NCBI GenBank assembly: GCA_022072225.1
Contig: JAJVIC010000013.1
Span: forward strand, 35,821 to 99,820
Length of the DNA stretch: 64,000 bases
Source of the DNA: Bacteroidia bacterium
GTDB taxonomy: Bacteria; Bacteroidota; Bacteroidia; SXHM01
Direction: 5' to 3'
Part shown: positions 25,463 through 36,900 of the stretch, piece by piece
Position numbering within the stretch: the first letter of the stretch is position 1
Layout: the number at the start of each line of letters is the position of its first letter
Notes under the pieces: model-generated
The model's input: the letters and a program-made list of their open reading frames with translations, nothing else
Told to the model about the DNA's origin: nothing
Databases searched by the model: none
Program-made: the position numbers and the translations under genes

Positions 25463-25900
25463 TTACTGAATAAGATTACTTGCTCCTTGCTCAATACTGC
25501 CATCGGTTTTAATAACACCTGCGCCTATATAGTATTGTGGTCTTCCTCTAAACTTGCCTAAACCTAAAGTGATAGTATTTCCGGAGGAGGAGTAAGAAGT
25601 TCCGTCACTGAATGTTCCGTTGGAGCCAAAAGTGAATTCTTTGTAAAACACATCGTTGCTGCCTTCGCTGCTACCGAGCAGAACAGTTATTTTGCTGATG
25701 TTTTCATTGGATGCAAGTGTAACAGTGGCAGTGATGTCTTTTTCTTCGAGCTGCAAAAGACCTGCTTCCATGGTGTCAAGCAATGCCTGATCGGGATTGG
25801 TGTATTGCCAGGTGGCGGTTACAGCACCTACGCTTTGTGCAGAAGAATTGAAAATTAAAAAGGTAAAATTGAAAAGGAGAAGGATGGTTATATGTTTCAT
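25463..25900 (-). CDS. small secreted protein, SQ-LG family member 3
   Basis: This 145-aa protein has a signal peptide (MKHITILLLFNFTFLIFNSSAQ). It has the shared core: ISKITVLLGSSEGSNDVFYKEFTF, then a GNTITLGLGKFRGRPQYYIGAGV segment. It is more diverged than members 1 and 2 in its N-terminal half. It lies in the run of four similarly sized secreted genes. The role is unknown; location before giant surface proteins suggests they work together. Confidence 0.75.
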   Translation of the reverse strand: MKHITILLLFNFTFLIFNSSAQSVGAVTATWQYTNPDQALLDTMEAGLLQLEEKDITATVTLASNENISKITVLLGSSEGSNDVFYKEFTFGSNGTFSDGTSYSSSGNTITLGLGKFRGRPQYYIGAGVIKTDGSIEQGASNLIQ

Positions 25901-25920
25901 GTAATTGGTTTTAGTTTATG

Positions 25921-25959
25921 AGATTGCTTCTCTTGCCCAAAGCAAGATCGCAATGACGG
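25921..25959. repeat. intergenic GATTGCTTC hairpin repeat, copy 1
   Basis: Nested inverted repeat (ATTGC...GCAAT outside, TCTTGC...GCAAGA inside) between two small secreted genes. The end CGCAATGACGG is shared with the copy at 26406-26439. Confidence 0.6.
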
Positions 25960-25963
25960 GTAT

Positions 25964-26371
25964 TCAATTTCCTGTTGTAGTTACTGTGGATGAGGTTGTG
26001 TTATCAGTATATTGAAGTGTTGCTTCGGCATAAACGGTTCCTTTGTGTTTTACCTGGCCGAGGTTGATTGTTACTGTATTGCCGTTGATGACCATTCCGT
26101 TTTCGCCTGAGGTAAGGGGAAGGCTTTTTGAAACAATATCGCCTGTACCGGCACCGGTGCCAAGGCGCACTTTTACGAAAGCAACATCATTAGTGGTGCT
26201 AAGGTCCAGGTTCAGGGAGGCGGTGGATATCTTTGCTTTTTCGCCTGTACCGTAGGGCGAGTTAAGGGTTACTTTCTTTATTTCAAGACTTAGGTTGTTG
26301 ATGGTGGCGGGGGATTGGGCTTGTGAGCTACCTGCGGTGAAGAGAAAGAAGAGGAGGATTAGGTTTTTCAT
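25964..26371 (-). CDS. small secreted protein, SQ-LG family member 2
   Basis: This 135-aa protein has the signal peptide MKNLILLFFLFTAGSSQA. The mature protein has FVKVRLGTGAGTGDIVSKSLPL and VTINLGQVKHKGTVYAEATLQ, followed by a YTDNTTSSTVTTTGN tail. It is closest to member 1, with which it shares the tail pattern, so a tandem duplication is clear. The function is unknown. Confidence 0.77.
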   Translation of the reverse strand: MKNLILLFFLFTAGSSQAQSPATINNLSLEIKKVTLNSPYGTGEKAKISTASLNLDLSTTNDVAFVKVRLGTGAGTGDIVSKSLPLTSGENGMVINGNTVTINLGQVKHKGTVYAEATLQYTDNTTSSTVTTTGN

Positions 26372-26405
26372 CGGGTTGGATTATTGGTCAGTGGTTATTT
26401 TAATA

Positions 26406-26439
26406 AGATTGCTTCGTCCTTCGTCCTCGCAATGACGGA
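26406..26439. repeat. intergenic GATTGCTTC hairpin repeat, copy 2
   Basis: GATTGCTTCGTCC... ending CGCAATGACGG; the ATTGC/GCAAT arms can pair. It lies in the gap between small secreted genes 1 and 2. A partial third copy (GCAATGACGG) follows a few bases later. Confidence 0.6.
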
Positions 26440-26454
26440 CAACAGCAATGACGG

Positions 26455-26877
26455 TTAGTTATCTGATGTGGTGGAGGCTGATGAGGTTGTATTATTGGTA
26501 TATTCTAATTTCACCTCTGCATAGTAGGTACCCTGATGGGCAAACTTGCCGAGGCTGATGTATGCACTGTTGTTGCTTATAATAAAGCCAGTGCCATCTG
26601 ACAGAAAAGGGTAGGTTTGCTCGAGTATATCACCGGCACCGGAGGTGGTGCCCAGCTTTAGCTGCACTGCTGCCACGCTGTCGGTGGCGCTGAGGTGGAG
26701 TACTAATTTGGCAATACGGTTTTTACCTGCATCTGCCTGCGATAGCGGGTTTTTACCTAATATAGGGCTTACCTGCAGGGCAAGGCTATCTATTTGCGCA
26801 GGGCTTTGTGCTTGGGAAGAATTATAAAGCAGTGTGAACAGCATGCAGAGTATTAGTGGCAGTATTTTATTTTTCAT
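26455..26877 (-). CDS. small secreted protein, SQ-LG family member 1
   Basis: This 140-aa protein has a signal peptide (MKNKILPLILCMLFTLLYNSSQA). The mature core AAVQLKLGTTSGAGDILEQ and AYISLGKFAHQGTYYAEVKLE, and the tail YTNNTTSSASTTSDN, define the family most clearly. It is probably a compact beta domain. Its start overlaps the end of the doubtful heptapeptide-repeat ORF by 11 bp. Confidence 0.77.
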   Translation of the reverse strand: MKNKILPLILCMLFTLLYNSSQAQSPAQIDSLALQVSPILGKNPLSQADAGKNRIAKLVLHLSATDSVAAVQLKLGTTSGAGDILEQTYPFLSDGTGFIISNNSAYISLGKFAHQGTYYAEVKLEYTNNTTSSASTTSDN

Positions 26878-27418
26878 AAACAGGCTGGGGTTTTAGATAG
26901 TTATTATCATTTGAATTAAAAACAGTGTCGTCCGCGCGAGTGTCAGCGATGTCCGCGCGGGTGTAAGGGGCTTGCGGGGGACTGTAAGCGTGTTCCGCGC
27001 GAGTGTCAGCCATGTTCGCGAAGGTGTAAGAGGCGTGCGCGGGACTGTCAGTCATGTCCGCGTGCGTGTAAGAGGCGTGCGCGGGACTGTAAGCGTGTTC
27101 CGCGCGGGTGTAAGCCATGTCCGCGAAGGTGAAAGAGGTGTTTGCGGGACTGTAAGCGTCTTCCGCACGAGTGTAAGAGCCCTCCGCGCGAGTGTAAGAG
27201 GCGTGCGCGGGACTGTAAGCGGGGTTTGAAAAGATGATTTGGCTGAAAAACACCAGGTTAATGCTGAAAAATACAAGAAAAGCCCTGTTGGTTTTTATAC
27301 CAACAAGCCCATTGCTATATATATTATTTACTCTTATCATTCTTTTTGCAGCAAGCAGAGCTTGCTTTTCTATTTGCCCACGAAGCAGAGCTTCGCGGGT
27401 ACGGGTGTTGTTTTCCAA
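26867..27418 (-). CDS. doubtful ORF with heptapeptide repeats
   Basis: This 183-codon ORF needs a TTG start (27416-27418); the first ATG is at codon 27. It reads through one palindromic repeat, then a hydrophobic stretch (AFLVFFSINLVFFSQIIFS), then 13 heptads such as YTRAEHA, YSPAHAS and YTHADMT. The hydrophobic part directly before the heptads could be a signal anchor, which argues for a gene. The GC-rich 21-bp array that makes the heptads, and the REP-like DNA at the 5' end, argue against it. I lean towards an open frame created by the array. Confidence 0.3.
   Translation of the reverse strand: MENNTRTREALLRGQIEKQALLAAKRMIRVNNIYSNGLVGIKTNRAFLVFFSINLVFFSQIIFSNPAYSPAHASYTRAEGSYTRAEDAYSPANTSFTFADMAYTRAEHAYSPAHASYTHADMTDSPAHASYTFANMADTRAEHAYSPPQAPYTRADIADTRADDTVFNSNDNNYLKPQPVYEK
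26922..27222. repeat. 21-bp tandem repeat array (minisatellite 2)
   Basis: Thirteen full 21-bp units run from 26940 in exact register, flanked by partial units. Typical plus-strand units begin GTGTAAG or CTGTAAG and end in CGCGGGA or CGCGCGG. The array is much richer in G+C than its surroundings. It has the same 21-bp period as the array at 116-316, and in one frame the two give related heptads (ADAEHG versus TRAEHA). Confidence 0.85.
27351..27395. repeat. pair of AGA-loop palindromes
   Basis: GCAAGCAGAGCTTGC (27351-27365) and CGAAGCAGAGCTTCG (27381-27395) are two perfect 6-bp-arm palindromes with the same AGA loop, 30 bp apart. They look like REP-type dispersed repeats and could also end transcription of the RHS operon region. 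Confidence 0.6.
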
Positions 27419-27496
27419 GCGGAATTATAAATGCCGCTTAGCCTTTTTTTTATTATTTATTTTAAAGAACATTCTGCTCAACTGAAGAATTGTATG

Positions 27497-27928
27497 TTAT
27501 AAAATTTTATATAGTTTCCTATTTGAAAAAGATAAGTTGTCATCAATTTGTGTAAATTCTATTACCTTCTGTTCTTGTTTAATATCAAATGGACATAATA
27601 TCCACAAAACGTAATTTCTTCCATTTTTTGATGTGATTAAATAAATTTCAATTATATCTTTTTGAAAACTAAATAATTCATTTTTATTTAATATTTTAGC
27701 ATTAACTTTTATTTCATTTTTTACCTGGGTAATTTCATGTTCATTGTTATTAATTACTTTGATTAAATAAATGGTTTTTATATCGCCAGGATTAATATAG
27801 CCGACTATAAGCTTCCTAATTCTCTTTTGAGAATCTCTCTTAACAAAACTCATCGTAAACTTATTTACAACAATGTTGTTGTAAAAATTCGCTATTGTTT
27901 TAATCATCTGTTTTATTTTAAAATCCAT
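27497..27928 (-). CDS. candidate immunity protein for the RHS C-terminus
   Basis: I choose the ATG at 27928 (MDFKIKQMIKTIANF...), which overlaps the RHS stop by 11 bp; an upstream in-frame ATG at 27994 would lie deep inside the RHS gene. The product is ~143 aa, cytosolic, very AT-rich and rich in Ile/Lys/Asn, with no recognised domain. Small, AT-rich genes directly after RHS toxin genes commonly encode cognate immunity proteins. The assignment rests on position only. Confidence 0.6.
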   Translation of the reverse strand: MDFKIKQMIKTIANFYNNIVVNKFTMSFVKRDSQKRIRKLIVGYINPGDIKTIYLIKVINNNEHEITQVKNEIKVNAKILNKNELFSFQKDIIEIYLITSKNGRNYVLWILCPFDIKQEQKVIEFTQIDDNLSFSNRKLYKIL

Positions 27929-30900
27929 TTCCAGTTCCCACAGAAGTGTTATCTTTTTTACTTGTTCCATCATCAATTGGCCCTTTATCTCCATTTGGAG
28001 TCATCATACCTGCTCCCACAGCTCCACCTAATGCCCCTCCTAATGTACCTAAGCCAAATGCGCCAATTGGCCCGCCTAGGGCAAGACCAATTTTTCCGCC
28101 TGTATACGTACCTGCCAAAGTTCCAGTCCAATACCCTGTTTCTTGAGCTTTAACTAGATCTTTATATTCATTAGGCGCATTATCAACCCTTTCTACTGAT
28201 TGATGTATTCCATAAGCTGTTATGGGAAGAGTTATTAATCCAAGGCTACCCATTTTTAAATTAGTTTTATAATTAGTACTCCAAAATCTTCCTTCAGGAT
28301 TTAAAATAGTTGTTGGTTTCATATCACTTGCAAGGGTTGTAAAAGGTTCAGGAGTTAATAAGCGAGCTCCTTTTACAAATTGATTCCTTGCCCAAGATCC
28401 TAATAGTTTTGCATCTTGACCACCATATTTTAATGGGTATAAGCTTGCTGATGAAGCAACATATCCCAATCTTACCACCGCACCTAATGAAGGTAAAACT
28501 GAAACAGAAGTAGCAAATTGAATTTCTTTACTTATTGGTTGCTTTATTGAAGGTTCACTTGCAATTTCATTTATCCTACTATATCTCTCATGATCTCGTT
28601 GTTCCAAATCTATTTCATACCTGTTTAAATCTGCCCAAGGTTCTAAGCCTTCTAATTCAAAAGTATGAACTACCTGATTACCACTAAAGGCATAGGGTGA
28701 CCATTTAGGATATTTTTGGGCAAGTGGATCAATGCTTAAAAATCTTCCCAACCTTGTATCTTCAACTCTATATTTAAAAGAAATGGAATTACCTTCTCCG
28801 CTAATCTCATCATCTTTCTCCTGAGCTTGGAAACCGAATCTATACTCATCACTCTCCTCATGCCTGCCAGGCATCAAAGAGCCAAAGGCGTAGTAATCGT
28901 TTTCGGAGAGTACCCAAGGTTCGTGGTAATCAACTGTATTGCTGGTGCCATCTTCTACCGGCACTTTACGGTCGGTAATAACAGAGAGTACATTGCCCAG
29001 GTGGTTGCTGAGTTCGTAGCGTTTGTTGCCATATACCTTGGGTATGTATTCATCGTGCCCGTCATCCGCAAATGGGTCGTCAACAGGTGTTTCGGTTGGC
29101 GGGTTTTCGGGGTCGTAAAACACATTTTCAAAAACAATGGCGCTTTCGGGGTTGCTTGCCCAGGTGGTAAAGTCAGCATCTTCGGTTTCGCCTGTATTTA
29201 CATCGCGGCTCAGCAGTCCCAGCCTTGAGCTTCCGTAAAGCATCTGCTCTTTCAGGTGGTTAGAGTATATTAAACCATCCACTTCTATGTTATAAGTAGA
29301 AAGCACATTGCCCTGTGCATCGCGGATGTAAAACGTAAGCTTAGGCACTTCGTTAATGATGCTGAGCTTGGCAATGCGGTTGTGCTGGCAATCGTAAGCA
29401 AAACCTATGTGGTCGTCATTTTCAAAATTTATTCCTTCTATTTTTCCGTAATTGTTCCAGTCTATACCTGCAATATTGCCGGCATCATCGGTCAGCAGGT
29501 TACCATCAAGGTCATAGGTATAGTTGCCGGCAGCCTGGTCTTCTATGTCTTCGGAAGTTCCGGTGTAGGTAGTTACAGCATCATTTACGTAAGCAAGCTG
29601 GTTGGTATAGCGAACTATGTCTCCAGAAAGATCTGTACTGGATTCATTAACGGGTATTCCGCTTGAGTTAAATTTATAATACAGCGGGTCGTCATTTTCA
29701 TCGTAGGCTATGTAATAATAATCCATATCGTCCATAGCGGTATTACCACTCTCGCCATTACGGGTAAGGTTATAGATATTGCCATTGGCATCGTAGCTGA
29801 AGTCTTCGTAATACTCAGTGGCAGGGTCGATACCGGACCAGGTATTGGCTCCGGTTCCTGTTGCGAGGTGCATATCAGGATTTAAGAATGCCGTTTTCTC
29901 TTTGATGCGGTTAAGCTGGTCGTAGTGGTAGGCATTACCTGCCACCGGCATAGGGTCGCGGTCGGTATTTAACAAGGCGGTTGCCATGCGGGTGATGTTG
30001 CCATTGAAAAGACCATCGTCAAGAATAGCACCTTCATATGTTGTTCCGGCAATAACAGGCTCAAAGCTGCTTCCGCCAATTCCTGTATAGTCGCCATTAT
30101 AATAACCAAGGTTAAAACCCATGGCATCTTTGGCGCTGAGGTGGGTTTCGCCATCAAGCCCCATGTCGCGGCTGCTGTTGAGGCTGGCGGCATTCACGGC
30201 TTTCATCCAGCCCTGTATGGTGTAGGCATAATCAGAACCCTGCACTTTAATATCGCCCAGCGCGGTGCGTGCAAGTGGGCCATGCATGTAATAATCATAT
30301 TCGGCATCGTTGTGCCATATAATGCCATCGGTGCTGGTAAATACTTTTGCCAGGCGATTATCGGCATCGTAGGTATATTTATGGGTAAACTGGTCGGCTT
30401 TGCCGCGCTGGTACCAAACCTGTTTCACATTTCCGCTCACCAAATCATATTCATAATCAATACGGAAATAGCGGTTGCCAAAGGGTATAAGCACCGGTAT
30501 ATCGTGTACGATTGTTTTTACATTGCCATGTATATCGTAGCTGTAATTGGTAGCAAAATCATAACGCACATCGGGGAAATTGAAACCCATTTCATTGCGC
30601 ACCACTGAAGAAACCCTGCCTCTCAGATTTTCCTGCACAAAGCCTGGAATATTAAGAACGGGCTCGTCATAAACGGTAACCACAATTTCTGTGGCATCGG
30701 GCTCACCGGTACCTGAATAGGCCCATGAAGAAAGAGCGTCTTCGTCCCAGGTATCTGCAGCTGTTGGCGGCCAGTTGGTGGGGTTGCCACCAATGAACGT
30801 AACCTTTTCAACCTGTTTGGGGCGTCCCAGCTCGTCATAAGAGGTGTGGGTAAGGGCATTGTCGTTAAACTGTTCAGCGGTCTGGCTTAACACCGGACGG

Positions 30901-33900
30901 CCAAGACGGTCGTACCAGATGCGCTTGGTACCTGCATCGGGAGTAATTTCTGTGGTTACCTGGTTAAGCGTATTTAGCACATACGTTGAATTAAAAATAT
31001 GCTGCGGGTTAACACGAATTCCTGAAGTTCCGTTGCGGTAGCTATTTATAACATCCTGTACCGTAGTTGAGCCGCTTACAATGGCATCGAGGTCTATGTA
31101 TTTAACACCCTGGGGCGGAACGGTTTTTACAAGGTTGCCAGCCTGGTCGTAATAGTAAAGCGTATAGTGGTATTCGCTTTCTTCATAATCCATGGTAAAG
31201 TGTTCCTGTGCCTGCATACAATTGTTAACATAGTTGCTCAGGAACTGGTTGCTTATTTCATTAATATAAGAATTGTAAGCCAATGTAGCATTGCTCTGAG
31301 CAATATCCATAAGGTAATCCACGCAGTTGTCTCCGGCCGGAACCTCGGGCACAAGCGGGCCGGGGCAAATGGATGATAAAAGGGCAGTGTCAAGCACGGA
31401 ATGGGCAATATCAATGGGAGTAAGCAGAATACCCGCGATAGTTTCTGTACCGGTAAGCTGCAGGGTTACGCGCATTATATAAGGATCATTATCGTAATGG
31501 TCGCCTGTTTCAAGCGGGTCAATGATTTCACCAATACTAACAACGTCAGCAGGGTTAACAGCAGGATCGAAAAGCAAAACATATGTTTGATTTACATCGC
31601 ACTCGTCACTGAGGGTCATCATGATAAAGCTTGCCTGCAAGCTGAACTCATCAATATAGGTGTTGGAAACACTTAAAAAATCCATTTGGGGGTGGCAGGT
31701 TGACGGAGTATTGGTATACTCGAGAAGGCCAAGCTGGCTGCTGAATGGTGAAACATCGAGCGCTACCGGTGAATTATATTCATCTGCAGCTTCAACCATA
31801 ATAGCATTGAGCAATTCAATTACATCGGGGGCACTTTCATCAATAACATCTGTTTGAGTAGCAAAACAATTTTGTGCCATTTCAAGCAAAGTTGTAACCT
31901 GAACGTTATTGTTGGTAGTTGAGTTTACGTAATTGGTAAATGCAGGCGCATAAGCCATGTCGAAGATGGGCAGGGTTTCATCCGCAAAAAGATTGTAAGC
32001 TGGATTTAGCTGCGAAAACTGCACCCATAACTGCAGCAGTTCATTGCATTCACCACACTGGTTACAGGTTATGGCAGAAGGGACCTGCAACCCCGGCAAA
32101 GTAAAATCATTTGATTTTTCAGTTGCTACAGGTATTCCGCGGCTGCCGGCATAAAGAGTAATGGTATCTTCACCAACCAGGGCTGAAATGGTAAAATAGG
32201 GCTGCATATCATCCCTTAGTTTTGCAATGTGAGATGGGGTGGATTCATTTTTTTCTATTTCACCTTCAAAGCTCACACCTGCAAATCCTGTGATATCTTC
32301 CCATGCAATAGAATCAGGTTTTGCCAACTGCAGGCACTGTTCGTGTATGGTAGTTGCAGCACAGCTGTCAATAAAGGTAATGTACAGATCCTCGCTGTAA
32401 TGATGATTATCTGCACTGTAATTTAAGTTAGGCAGCGCGATACGAACATCTATTGTATCCCATGCACTATTTACATAAGCACGAGCAAAAAGATGGAACA
32501 CAAGACTGTCCTGTACATCTTCGGTAAGCACAGTAACATTGTGAGAAGAGGTAACATTGGCTGTCAGGTTTTCGGTAAAACTGTTACTGCCTGAAAAGCT
32601 GCCGTTCTCAACAGCAGTGAATGCAAAAGTAACATCGCTTAGCGCCTGGTCGCTCCATGCAGAAGTACGCAGGGTTAACTTTTCGCCTGCATAATAATCA
32701 AGCGGGTAGGTCCAGGTAAATGTAATGCTGTCAGTAGCATTAGGCTGAATGGTGTAGGCAGCAACAGCCGAATCGTGCACAACACCCTGGTAAAAATCTT
32801 CGCTTTTATACCAAATCTCACAGCCCGGATCAATATTGAATAATTCTTTATAAAAATCCATGTCTGGATTATCGGTAACGTTTACTGCGGTGTGGCTCAT
32901 CAACAGTTCATCACCGGCAAGCGAATGCAAAAACTTTTCAATACCGGTAAGTATTTTGTAATCGGGGACATACGATATTTTTACATATTCATCACGTATC
33001 TCTCTTAATTTCATTAAATATTGTACATCGGTATACGATTCATCAAAAAAGTCATTGGCGGCAGTTGTAAAGTCATCTATCAATCCCGGATCAGTAACAA
33101 CACCTCCGTTAAAAAATGTTGCTGTAAACTCAATAAATTCAATGTCAGGAATATTTGCTGTAGTAGTAGGAGTGTTAAGACAAACTGCCAGAGTTGAGTA
33201 ATAGTCGAACCAATAGAATGATTCACCCAATAACGTATTTGCATGTGCAGTGAAATCATAAATATTAATGGTGCTATAGGTTGAAGTAGGGTACGGAGGC
33301 AAGTTTTCTACCGCCAGGAAATCATAAAATACTTCGGTTATTTCACCACATTGCATACCGGTGTTTGGTGTGCTGTTAGTGGTAACTACATTTTCACCGC
33401 AATACTTCAGACCAAGATCAATGTCGAAAGTTGCATTAATGCCAACAGAAGTAAAATACTGTGCTTCGGTACAGATACCTTCGGGTAAACTGCTTCCAAA
33501 GGCAAGGAAGGCATTGTGTGCAGCAAGAATGGTATCACAGGCGCAATCGTCAAGCGCTGCAGAGCCACCTTCGCCACTGAAATAGCTATGCCCCTGGGGC
33601 TGCGGAAAGTTTATGATGTTGGGATTGCAAGTGGCTGTAATGTCTATCTGATATTGATTTATGAAACCTGCAAGGGCATCTTCAAATGTCTGAAAACCGC
33701 TGCTGGTTTCCTGAGTGGTGCTGCTGGCACCAAAGGGATTATTTACATCAGAGCCAAAAGTGCAAATCTCGATCAGCTGGGTTCTGAGAGCAGTTGTATT
33801 GGCCAGCCAGGCAGGCTCGTCCCATGCTTCAGGTTTGCAAGGCAAAACAGTCTGGAGCCAGCCGTCTGCGTATCCATCGCATTGAGTCTGGTAATGCGAG

Positions 33901-36900
33901 TCCATTAAACCGTTGAGGTATGTGGTTACTGCCTCTTCATCCGGTGGGTTTTCATTTAATTGTGTATTTAGCTGGTTGACATGATCGGTAATTTCACCTT
34001 CAGCATACATATCATCAAGAGTAAGTAAAAAACGTCTTTCCTTGTCAGTAAATGTAAACGATGCAGGATTCGTATACACATTTGTTGAGCATGTCATTGC
34101 AATCATAGCATCGCGAAGCGCTTTTTGCTTTAATGCCTGGTAAAGCCCTTTAAAAATTTGCCAGTAATCATTGCTGATGCATAATTCTCCTTCAGAATCC
34201 TGCATTTGAGTCATAGCTGCCAATGTCCAAATTGAGGCATCCGGTTGAGTGGGTAGATCGTTTAAATAAAATGGATAGTCATCCATTTCTTCTTCCATTT
34301 CATTCCAAAAGTCATTAGGATTACAAGTTTCGATGTCAATGAAAAAAGGATCACCGGTAGTGCCGCAGTTATAAGCAAACGGGGGATAGTGCTCCGATTC
34401 ATTTAAAGGGTTCATATATCCTGCGGTATTGGCTTCTGCAAAGCTCATGGTATTTGCAAAATTCCGATCATATTCATAACTTGGTTCATTATCGAGGCAA
34501 AAGTCATAGTAACAATATTCAGGGTGAAAAGGCAATAAAATTTCTGCCCACTGGTCTATAAACACATCGGCATACTCTTGCTGTGTAAGCTCACTTATTG
34601 ATGTTTCTACACCGTTAATCATAAATACAGGCGGCACTATAGATTCAGCAACGTACCAATCAAGAATAGCGTCAAGAGCTTCTGAAAATGAAATCATCCC
34701 CTCAACAGGGTCATCATGGAAATAAGAGCGAGTGTCGCCTGTATTCACTCCGGCAAATTCAGGAGCATCCCAGGTTTCATCAGTATTGTCAGGATCATCA
34801 GCATATTGAAAAGGTGCATATTGCCCACCCGGACTCATATCAGCAAGCATAAGTATTTTGTATGCATCACATGGAGAAACTCCACCGGTGCAAAGCGCCT
34901 GGCATTGCGCCTGCGCTGCTTCGTACTCTTCCTCTGTAAGGTAAACATAACCCTGCACATAACTCGGGCTGGACGGGTCGCCCCATTCTTCATTTTCATA
35001 ATCAGCATAAACTCCAAGCTGCTCCAGGCATTCTTCGCAGGAAATTCCGCAGCCGCTGAAATCAAGATTTGAAACAGCAGTTGAGGAGAACTCTGAGAAA
35101 GGAGTAAGACACTCTGCGGTGTCGAGGTACTGTTCGAGGTAATAGCGTGAGGCGTCAGTGCTTACCCGTAAGGTTTTGGTAATAGTGTAAGAGCCAACTT
35201 CAGGTAAATCTATAGAGAGCGGACCCGGTACTTCATCATCGAGATCAAACGTTAATTCACCCGATTCATCACAATCAAGTTCGGGTTCTCCAAGAGTAAA
35301 AACACTAAGCGATGGAGGAACAAGCTCAACATTGCATTCGTCTTTAATACTTAATACCAGTTCGTAAACACAATCAAAGCAAATACCTTCAGGGAGGCAT
35401 TCCGTTTCAAATGTCTCACGGGTAACATCGTAATGAAATTCGTGCATATCCGGCTTTGATACAACATGGGTGTAAGCAACTGTAAGCAGGCCATCCTGTG
35501 GCTCCTGTGCATAATTCATCAGGTTGGCATGTTGTGCCTGCAGTGCATTTTCACTGCTTTCAAGCGGAATAAGTCCCGGTGTCTGCTCAGGGTCGCCAGC
35601 CAGTGCAGTAGCAATTACTTTACCCGAAGCATTTTTATAGGTAACGCTGATGGTGCCGTTAGGGTCAATAACCATTTCTTTTGTATAGTGGTTTGCGTAA
35701 CCAACATCATTGGCAAAAAGACGATCGAGCTGCTCCTGGAGTGGTAATGCGTATAGGTATTGGGTTTCGTGTCCGCTGCCCAAAACATGGTCAGCGCCCG
35801 CTCCGCTTTTTCTTCTTATTCTACCGGTATTATCGGGAGTATATTCGGTCTGAACAAAAGGATATTGTTCAGCATCGGGGATAAAGGCATTTTCATAGGA
35901 CTGGTCGGGATTATTGTCAGAATAATACAAGCCCGGACCTGCTGTGTTCAGCAGGGGATCTGTAGCAGAAACGCAATCACTGGCGTCAAGGTCAAAGTTG
36001 TTAAAATCATAAGCTACAGATGTGGCAGACTGGGTAAACAGTTCATGATAATCAAGGTTTGTTTCATCTTCAGCCATATCAGGAACAGGAAGTGATTCTA
36101 TTGCCGGACGTCCCTGCGAATCATAAATGGTATTAGCAACAATTGCTTTCGTATCGGTATTGTTGCGGGCAACAGTCTGGCGCTTGCGTAAGGTTCCGTC
36201 AAAATAACTTATAACTTCCTTGGTTTTTCCCTCTTCGGCAAAACTCATTGAATATTGCCAGTTTTTATTTTGTTCATGAGGAAGTTGAGTAGTTGCGGAT
36301 ATAGTAAAATAAGAGCAATAATCAGTACAAGTTCCTCCATTTAAATCATCAAGCAAATCAGATAAATCACCCTCATCAAATTCAATTGACCACTGACCAA
36401 AAGTAATTTCAGAAGGGTCATTAAAGTTTCTGCCTACCACACGATACCTGACCAATACAATACCTTCTTCATAAATATTAGGAATCTGGTAGCTGGTGGC
36501 TTTGGTTCTAATCCTGGTGCTGTTTCTTTTAAAATTATACCAATCAGAATTATCATTTGCATTAATGTAGGTCCATTCCAGGTCGTATTCTTCGGCTTCC
36601 ACATCGGGTGTCCAGCTCACTGTATTGCGGTCGGTTGTAGAAGCTGTTACCCAAATATCATCGATTTCGGGAGCCGGATTGTTAGTTATATCTCTGTATT
36701 GTTCAGCAATAATAAAAGTGGTTACATAAACATTTTCAGGGCTAATAGATAAAGTACTCCCAAAACTGGCATCGTAATAAGTAAGGACTACATTGCTTAA
36801 TTTGAACTTAAGTCCCTGGGAGAAAACGAAATTATCCACTGATTTTACAGTAGCACCTGTGCTGCGATCGTAAACCACCCTGAGCGTACATTGAAGCGTA

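Noticed and set aside
27929..27994. Longer start for the candidate immunity gene
   Set aside because: It would lie wholly within the RHS coding sequence. The ATG at 27928 overlapping the RHS stop is the normal coupled arrangement.
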